Below, piece after piece: positions 59,688 to 64,000 of a DNA stretch of 64,000 bases. The notes beneath the pieces were generated by a model. It was not told where the DNA came from, did no database searches, and worked only from the letters and a program-made list of their open reading frames with translations. Each line of letters opens with the position of its first letter. Position 1 is the stretch's first letter. This DNA comes from JAXMCK01 sp046349395 (lineage in GTDB: Bacteria; Pseudomonadota; Alphaproteobacteria; Geminicoccales; Geminicoccaceae), in contig JAXMCK010000004.1 of assembly GCA_046349395.1 (NCBI GenBank), forward strand, positions 744,001-808,000, given 5' to 3'. A program made the position numbers and the translations under genes.

Positions 59688-60311
59688 ATGAGTGGCGACG
59701 AACGGGGTTCGACACTGGACGACTTTCTCCTGGAGGAAGGCATCCTCGACGTCCCGAGCGAGCAGGCCATCAAGAGCGTGCTCGCTTGGCAGGACGAGCA
59801 TGCGATGAAGGCGAAGACCGAGTTACAAGGCCCGAGCTTCTCGATTCGGCCGGCCCGGTCGGCCGCGGACATGGCCGTCGCTGCCAAGCTGTTCGAAGCC
59901 TACGCCGCCTCGTTGCCCGTCGACCTTGCCTATCAGGACTTCGCGACCGAACTTGCGACCTTGCCCGGCAAGTACGCGCCACCGACGGGCGAGCTTCTGC
60001 TGGCCTTCTCCTCGGACGGCACGCCGCTCGGCTGCGTCGCCCTCCGCCCGCTCCCGCCGGACGGCTGCTGCGAGATGAAGCGGCTCTATGTCGACCCGTC
60101 CGCACGCGGCCTGGGCCTCGGCCGCGCCCTTGTGGACGCCGTGATCGAGGCGGCACGGCAACTCGGCTACCGCGAGATGCGCCTCGACAGCCTGCCGAGC
60201 ATGACCGAGGCGATGGCCCTCTACCGCAAGGCCGGCTTCGCGCCGATCGCTCCCTACTACGCCACCCCCATCGCCGGCACGACCTTCCTCGGGCTCGCGC
60301 TCGACGCATGA
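59688..60311 (+). CDS. GNAT acetyltransferase with an antitoxin-like N-terminal arm
   Basis: The 207-residue protein starts with MSGDERGSTLDDFLLEEGIL and AIKSVLAWQ, a segment like the N-terminal arm of small XRE-type antitoxins, but no helix-turn-helix follows. From about residue 50 a GNAT domain runs to the end: FSIRPARSAADMAVAAKLF, then EMKRLYVDPSARGLGLGRALVDAVI with the acetyl-CoA loop RGLGLG, and YRKAGF. It probably N-acetylates a small molecule or protein. It is 4 bases after the ABC permease stop and may be read through from that operon. Confidence 0.82.
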   Translation: MSGDERGSTLDDFLLEEGILDVPSEQAIKSVLAWQDEHAMKAKTELQGPSFSIRPARSAADMAVAAKLFEAYAASLPVDLAYQDFATELATLPGKYAPPTGELLLAFSSDGTPLGCVALRPLPPDGCCEMKRLYVDPSARGLGLGRALVDAVIEAARQLGYREMRLDSLPSMTEAMALYRKAGFAPIAPYYATPIAGTTFLGLALDA

Positions 60312-60388
60312 CGGGGGCGGCACCGCCGCCCTTTGCACCCGCCCGTCCGCACCTATAGTGAGGGGCCGCAATCCCCGGCGGTGAGGCG

Positions 60389-60904
60389 ATGGCCGACGAT
60401 CTCGTCTATTCCGATTCCTACCTGCGCTCGATCCTGGAGAAGGTGAAGACCATCGCCATGGTCGGTGCCTCCACCAGCGAGATGCGCCCCTCCTACTTCG
60501 CCATGCTCTACCTGCAGGGCAAAGGCTTCCGCGTCATCCCGGTGAACCCCAGGGCCGCCGGCGAGACCCTGCTCGGCGAAAAGGTCTACCCCGACCTCGC
60601 CAGCCTGCCGCTCGTCCCCGACATGGTCTCGATCTTCCGCCGCTCCTCGGAAGCCGGTGCCGTCGCCGACGAGGCCGTCCGCCTCGGCATCCCCGTCGTC
60701 TGGATGCAGCTCGGCGTCCGCGACGACGAGGCCGCCGATCGCGTGCGCGCCGCCGGTGCCGAGATCGTCATGAACCGCTGCCCCAAGATCGAATACGGCC
60801 GCCTCTTCGGCGAGATCGGCTGGCTGGGGGTGAACCGGGGCATGCTGTCGTCGAAGCGCGGCAGTGCGGTGCAGTTGAGCAAGAAGAAGGGTGGACTCGT
60901 CTAG
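60389..60904 (+). CDS. CoA-binding domain protein (YccU-like)
   Basis: The 171-residue protein is a single CoA_binding_2 Rossmann domain: TIAMVGASTSEMRPSYFAML, FRVIPVNPRAAGETLLGEKVYPDLASLP and GIPVVWMQLGV in order, as in E. coli YccU. It binds CoA in the cytosol; physiological role is not established. GAGGCG lies just before the ATG. It is transcribed apart from the preceding GNAT gene (77-base gap). Confidence 0.88.
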   Translation: MADDLVYSDSYLRSILEKVKTIAMVGASTSEMRPSYFAMLYLQGKGFRVIPVNPRAAGETLLGEKVYPDLASLPLVPDMVSIFRRSSEAGAVADEAVRLGIPVVWMQLGVRDDEAADRVRAAGAEIVMNRCPKIEYGRLFGEIGWLGVNRGMLSSKRGSAVQLSKKKGGLV

Positions 60905-60924
60905 GATCGCGTCGACCCTGACAG

Positions 60925-61059
60925 TCAATCGTCTTCACTCAATGCCGCAACGATATCGCGAGCGCCGTGTAACACCCTGACAATATCTAGGACGCGGCCA
61001 TCGTAGCGAACGAAGATAAGACAGTTGAACATCTCGAAAAACCGCTGGCTGGTTGAGAG
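60925..61059 (-). pseudogene. C-terminal remnant of a ParE/RelE-type toxin
   Basis: The minus strand reads an uninterrupted ParE-type C-terminus: FNCLIFVRYDGRVLDIVRV then LHGARDIVAALSEDD and stop. The LHGARD sequence is a hallmark of ParE toxins. There is no start; the frame dissolves into IS-related sequence at about 61060. It may be one half of a toxin gene split by the insertion. Confidence 0.7.
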
Positions 61060-62190
61060 TTTGCGTGATTCGCTGCTCTGGTGAGTGGGAGCGGTGGAAT
61101 GTCGGGTCAGGCGGGCTTCTTCGATCTGGATGAGCGGTATCGCGCGTTGTCGGCGGCCGGTGACGCCTTGGAGCGGCTGGCGGGTGCCGTTGATTTCGAG
61201 CTGTTCCGGCCGGAGCTTGAGCCGGCCCTGCAGCGCTCGGATCGGGCCAGGGGCGGCAGGCCGCCCTACGACGCGTGCTGATGCTGAAGATCCTGGTCCT
61301 GCAGGCCCGCTCCGCTTTCTGACGATCGAGCCGGTACCAGATCAAGGATCGACTGTCGTTCATGCGCTTCGTCGGCCTGGCGCTGCACGACCCGGTGCCG
61401 GACATGAAGACGATCTGGCTGTTCCGCGAGCGAGTTGAGCCGGGCCGAAGCGATCGAAGGCCTGTTTCAACGAGTTCGATCGTGCGCGCGACCGCGGGCT
61501 GTTGGCGATGGGCGGCCCGATCCTCGACGCGACGGTGGTCCAGGCCCGACCGGCACGGCTGACGGCGGGAGAAAGCGGTGATCCGCGGCGGCGGAACGCC
61601 TTCCGGCTGGTCGCCGGCAAGGCGATCGCAGATCGATCGCGACGGCGGTGGACGCTGAAGCGCGGTCGCAGACGGCCGCCTCCGAGCTTGGCGAGAACAG
61701 GCTGCAACAGGTCGAGATCGCGGTGCCGGTGTTCGGCTACAAGAACCACATCGGCATCGACCGTGGGCATGGCCTGATCCGCACCTGGACGGTCACCCAC
61801 GCCGCGGCGCATCGACGGTGGGCAACTGGAAAACCTGCTCGACGCCGGCAACACGGCAAGTGGGGTCTGGGCCGATACGGCCTACCGTTCGAGGGCGCCA
61901 ATCTGACCGCCCTGGCGCGGGCGGGGCATGACTGCCGGAATCAGCGGCCCAAGCCCAGGAACTGGGCGATGCCGGCCCATGTCCGGCGCGGCAATGCCAC
62001 GCGCGGCAAGATCCGGGCACGGTCGAGCACGTCTTCGCCCTGTCGAAGCGGCGCTTGCGCCTGGTCGTCCGCACGATCGGGCTCGCCCGCGCCAGAACCA
62101 AGCTCCGGGCGCGGCTTGAACCTCGCCTGCAATCCTCCGCTTCACCCTGGCTCCGGTCGAGCTGTCGACCGCCTCCTTGGCAAATGACTT
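61060..62190 (+). mobile_element. Degenerate IS5-family insertion element
   Basis: The stretch encodes, across several frames on the plus strand, recognisable pieces of an IS5-family DDE transposase in correct order. No clear terminal inverted repeats or target duplication could be paired, so the ends are approximate and the element is dead. Confidence 0.78.
61099..62190 (+). pseudogene. Frameshifted IS5-family transposase
   Basis: Fragments in order: MSGQAGFFDLDERYRALSA (61099), RPPYDA, then in another frame FVGLALHDPVPDMKTIWLFRE (61368), MAMGGPILDATVVQA with the DDE-type Asp (61508), VEIAVPVFGYKNHIGIDR and GLIRTWTVTHAA (61711-61803), and a degraded C-terminal third that in its various frames still shows WADTAYR-like and LARARTKLRAR-like pieces. 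At least three frameshifts separate the pieces. The order and motifs match full-length transposases of about 330 residues. Confidence 0.85.
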
Positions 62191-62270
62191 AAGGGTCGCT
62201 CCTTCCACCCTCGACACAGGCCATCTACCAAGAACCAGACCCTTCAGACACCCTCCAGCCGTCATGCCCC

Positions 62271-62804
62271 TCACTCAGAGCGGCAAAAGCGAAGTTCTTC
62301 GAGGTGTCCAGTTGGCGAAGCCAGGGAAACGGCACCTTGCTGGCTTGTAACATCTTTGGCCGCAGTCTCAAGGGGTCGACCTGCCTCTGGATAGTCGCGG
62401 AGTATGGCAAGCGCCTCGCGTGTCACGAAGAACAGTGCGGGCAGCGGCTGGGTTGTGGTCGGCGACATAGCTGACGCTGACCGGATAGAACGTCCCGTCG
62501 TGCGGCGGGTCGTTGGCGAACCCGTTGGAGCCCTGCCCGGCCGACTTGAGGCTTGCGCAATGATGGCTTCGGCCTCGCGCTCCATCTGGCTCGGCGTCTC
62601 TTCGGTGACGTCTTCGGCCTCACCCGAGGCCAAGCCTTCCAGGAGCAGCCGTTCGAGCCGCTCGCGACCGCGCCGGCGCATGTCCGCACGGATGAGGTCG
62701 CCCACGAAGTCGCTGGCCGTTCCGTAGTGGCCGGCGTCGACCCGCTCTTGGACATAGTCCTTGAGGGTGTCGGGCAGAGATACGTTGAATGAGGTACCGG
62801 CCAT
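62271..62804 (-). CDS. parD: ParD-type antitoxin whose frame runs into a decayed parE
   Basis: The first 85 residues are a ParD/RHH antitoxin: SFNVSLPDTLKDYVQERV, GHYGTASDFVGDLIRADMRRR and EREAEAIIAQ. A stop would be expected near 62545, but the frame continues to 62271. The tail includes REALAILRDYPEAGRP, a ParE toxin motif, while a second frame just upstream reads YPVSVSYVADHNPAAARTVL, which also looks ParE-like. This implies a frameshifted parE fused out of frame. The antitoxin part may still work; the toxin does not. Confidence 0.65.
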   Translation of the reverse strand: MAGTSFNVSLPDTLKDYVQERVDAGHYGTASDFVGDLIRADMRRRGRERLERLLLEGLASGEAEDVTEETPSQMEREAEAIIAQASSRPGRAPTGSPTTRRTTGRSIRSASAMSPTTTQPLPALFFVTREALAILRDYPEAGRPLETAAKDVTSQQGAVSLASPTGHLEELRFCRSE

Positions 62805-63008
62805 GGCTTCGCCTGAAGTGCATCGACCTCATGTCAAGGTCGGAAGTTCCGGCGCTGCTGTCAACGAACCAGCCTTCCGCCAGCGTCCGTAGCGGGGGAA
62901 CCACCGCACGCACCGCCCGTTGCTGCCTGGGGGAGTGATGCCTGCCGCCTAGCTGGGCGGCGGACTGCGGCGCTCCATATCGTCTGCTGGTGGTGGTGGA
63001 GCCTGCGC

Positions 63009-64000
63009 ATGGACCGGCGTCTCTTCGGGTCGTTACCGCTTTTGGGTCTGCTGGTCCTCGCCGCCTGCGATGGTGAGCCCGACGGGTCCGCGAATGGGGC
63101 CACACCGCCACCGCCCCCGGCGGTCACGGTGGCCCAGCCGCTGCAGCAGAAGCTGATCGAGCAGGACGAGTTCACCGGCCGCTTCGAGGCGGTCGAGCGG
63201 GTCGAGGTGCGGGCGCGCGTCGCCGGCTACATGCAGGAGGTGCACTTCACCGACGGCCAGATCGTCGAGAAGGGCCAGCTCCTCTTCGTCATCGACCCCC
63301 GCCCCTTCGAGCTGGCGCTGGACCGTGCCAAGGCCCAGCTGGAGGAGGCCGAGAGCCGCCTGACCCTGGCCCAGCTCGAAGCCGACCGGACGACGAAGCT
63401 CGTCAGCACCTCGGCGGTGGCGCGCGCCGCGCTCGACCAGCGCGTCGCCGAGCGGCAGTCCTCGGAAGCCTCGCTCAGTGCCGCCCAGGCCGCCGTGCGC
63501 GACGCCGAGCTGAACCTCGGCTTCACGCGGGTCACCTCGCCGCTCACCGGCCGCGCCTCGAACCGCCGTGTGGACGTCGGCAACCTCGTCAACGACACCA
63601 CACTGCTGACGACCGTCGTCCAGCTGGAACCGCTCTACCTCGTCTTCGACATGAGCGAGAGCGACTACCTCGCCTACCAGCGTGCCGTGCTGGCCGGCAC
63701 CCTGCCCTCGACCCGCGACGCGACGCCCGTCCAGGTCCGCCTCACCGACGAGACCGGCTGGCCGCACGAAGGGACGATGAACTTCGTCGACAATGTCGTC
63801 GACCAGGGCACCGGCACGCTCCGCGCCCGGGCCGTCGTCCCCAACCCCGACCACCTCATCACACCCGGCCAGTTCGCCCGCATCCGCATCCCGGGCTCGC
63901 CCGAATACGAGGCGCTGCTCATTCCCGACGCCGCCATCGTCACCGACCAGGCGCGCAAGATGGTGCTGACGGTGTCCCAGGACGGCACCGTCGTGCCGAA
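63009..64000 (+). CDS. RND efflux periplasmic adaptor lipoprotein (HlyD/AcrA family), partial
   Basis: The gene enters at ATG 63009 and runs off the right edge after 330 codons. A lipoprotein signal ends in LVLAAC (lipobox Cys19). Membrane-fusion-protein domains follow in order: EFTGRFEAVERVEVRARVAG (barrel-sandwich), a coiled-coil hairpin (LDRAKAQLEEAESRLTLAQLEADR...AALDQRVAERQSS), VTSPLTGRASNRRVDVGNLV, and a beta-barrel ending near LIPDAAIV. It bridges an RND pump and outer-membrane channel in multidrug efflux; the pump gene should follow beyond the window. Confidence 0.93.
   Translation, partial: MDRRLFGSLPLLGLLVLAACDGEPDGSANGATPPPPPAVTVAQPLQQKLIEQDEFTGRFEAVERVEVRARVAGYMQEVHFTDGQIVEKGQLLFVIDPRPFELALDRAKAQLEEAESRLTLAQLEADRTTKLVSTSAVARAALDQRVAERQSSEASLSAAQAAVRDAELNLGFTRVTSPLTGRASNRRVDVGNLVNDTTLLTTVVQLEPLYLVFDMSESDYLAYQRAVLAGTLPSTRDATPVQVRLTDETGWPHEGTMNFVDNVVDQGTGTLRARAVVPNPDHLITPGQFARIRIPGSPEYEALLIPDAAIVTDQARKMVLTVSQDGTVVP

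Overview
The window is high-GC DNA from a Gram-negative bacterium. Its gene content (MlaA, LptF/LptG, an RND adaptor, a bacterial-type ceramide cluster, DUF1989, class III cyclases) and codon use point to an alphaproteobacterium, most likely a Rhodospirillales-like lineage; I cannot name the genus. There are no rRNA or tRNA genes, no CRISPR array and no prophage. Most genes sit in tight operons with ATGA, GTGA or TGATG overlaps.

Layout. 0-4 kb: a small catabolic set (nitrilase-fold amidohydrolase, SDR, 3-hydroxyisobutyrate dehydrogenase-type reductase) and an AI-2E family permease. 4-6.4 kb: a large fusion of a GT8-like domain, a Rossmann-like region and an ELM1 domain. 6.4-18.5 kb: what looks like a complete sphingolipid locus. 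Plus-strand genes encode a fatty-acid hydroxylase, a GNAT-fold candidate ceramide synthase, a nucleotidyltransferase, a metallophosphoesterase, LptF, LptG, a DAGK-type lipid kinase and a Tam41-like nucleotidyltransferase. Convergent minus-strand genes encode an acyl-AMP ligase, a ceramide reductase, an acyl carrier protein and serine palmitoyltransferase. 18.7-23.4 kb: a sugar ABC importer. 23.4-25.5 kb: MlaA and a secreted alpha/beta hydrolase. 26-31 kb: a HepT/MntA module, uronate dehydrogenase, glycerol kinase and a DUF937 protein; 31-33.7 kb: polA.

33.7-37.5 kb is a toxin-antitoxin and decay zone: an intact higBA with a palindromic operator laid over its promoter, an orphan MNT nucleotidyltransferase, decayed copies of higA and of the MNT gene, a DUF642-like secreted protein and a stand-alone cyclase domain. 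37.7-42.3 kb holds a phage-lysin-like muramidase operon and, divergent from it, three tandem copies of a two-gene cassette encoding six small secreted four-cysteine paralogues of unknown function. 42.3-44.6 kb: a DUF5939-type adenylate cyclase and a DUF1989 protein.

44.6-54.4 kb is a minus-strand surface polysaccharide operon. Its promoter-proximal genes make a CDP-6-deoxyhexose (RfbF, RfbG, a 3,5-epimerase, a reductase), followed by four glycosyltransferases, one fused to a thymidylate-kinase-like domain, and a flippase. 54.5-60.9 kb: a histone-deacetylase-like amidohydrolase, a GlcD-type FAD oxidase, an NMT1/THI5-type ABC importer, a GNAT with an antitoxin-like N-terminal arm and a CoA-binding protein. 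60.9-62.8 kb: a frameshifted IS5-family element within a decayed parDE region. The window ends inside an RND-efflux adaptor lipoprotein gene.

The strongest candidates for something undescribed are the six-gene four-cysteine cassette array (39.2-42.3 kb) and the Lpt-type permease pair embedded in the sphingolipid locus.
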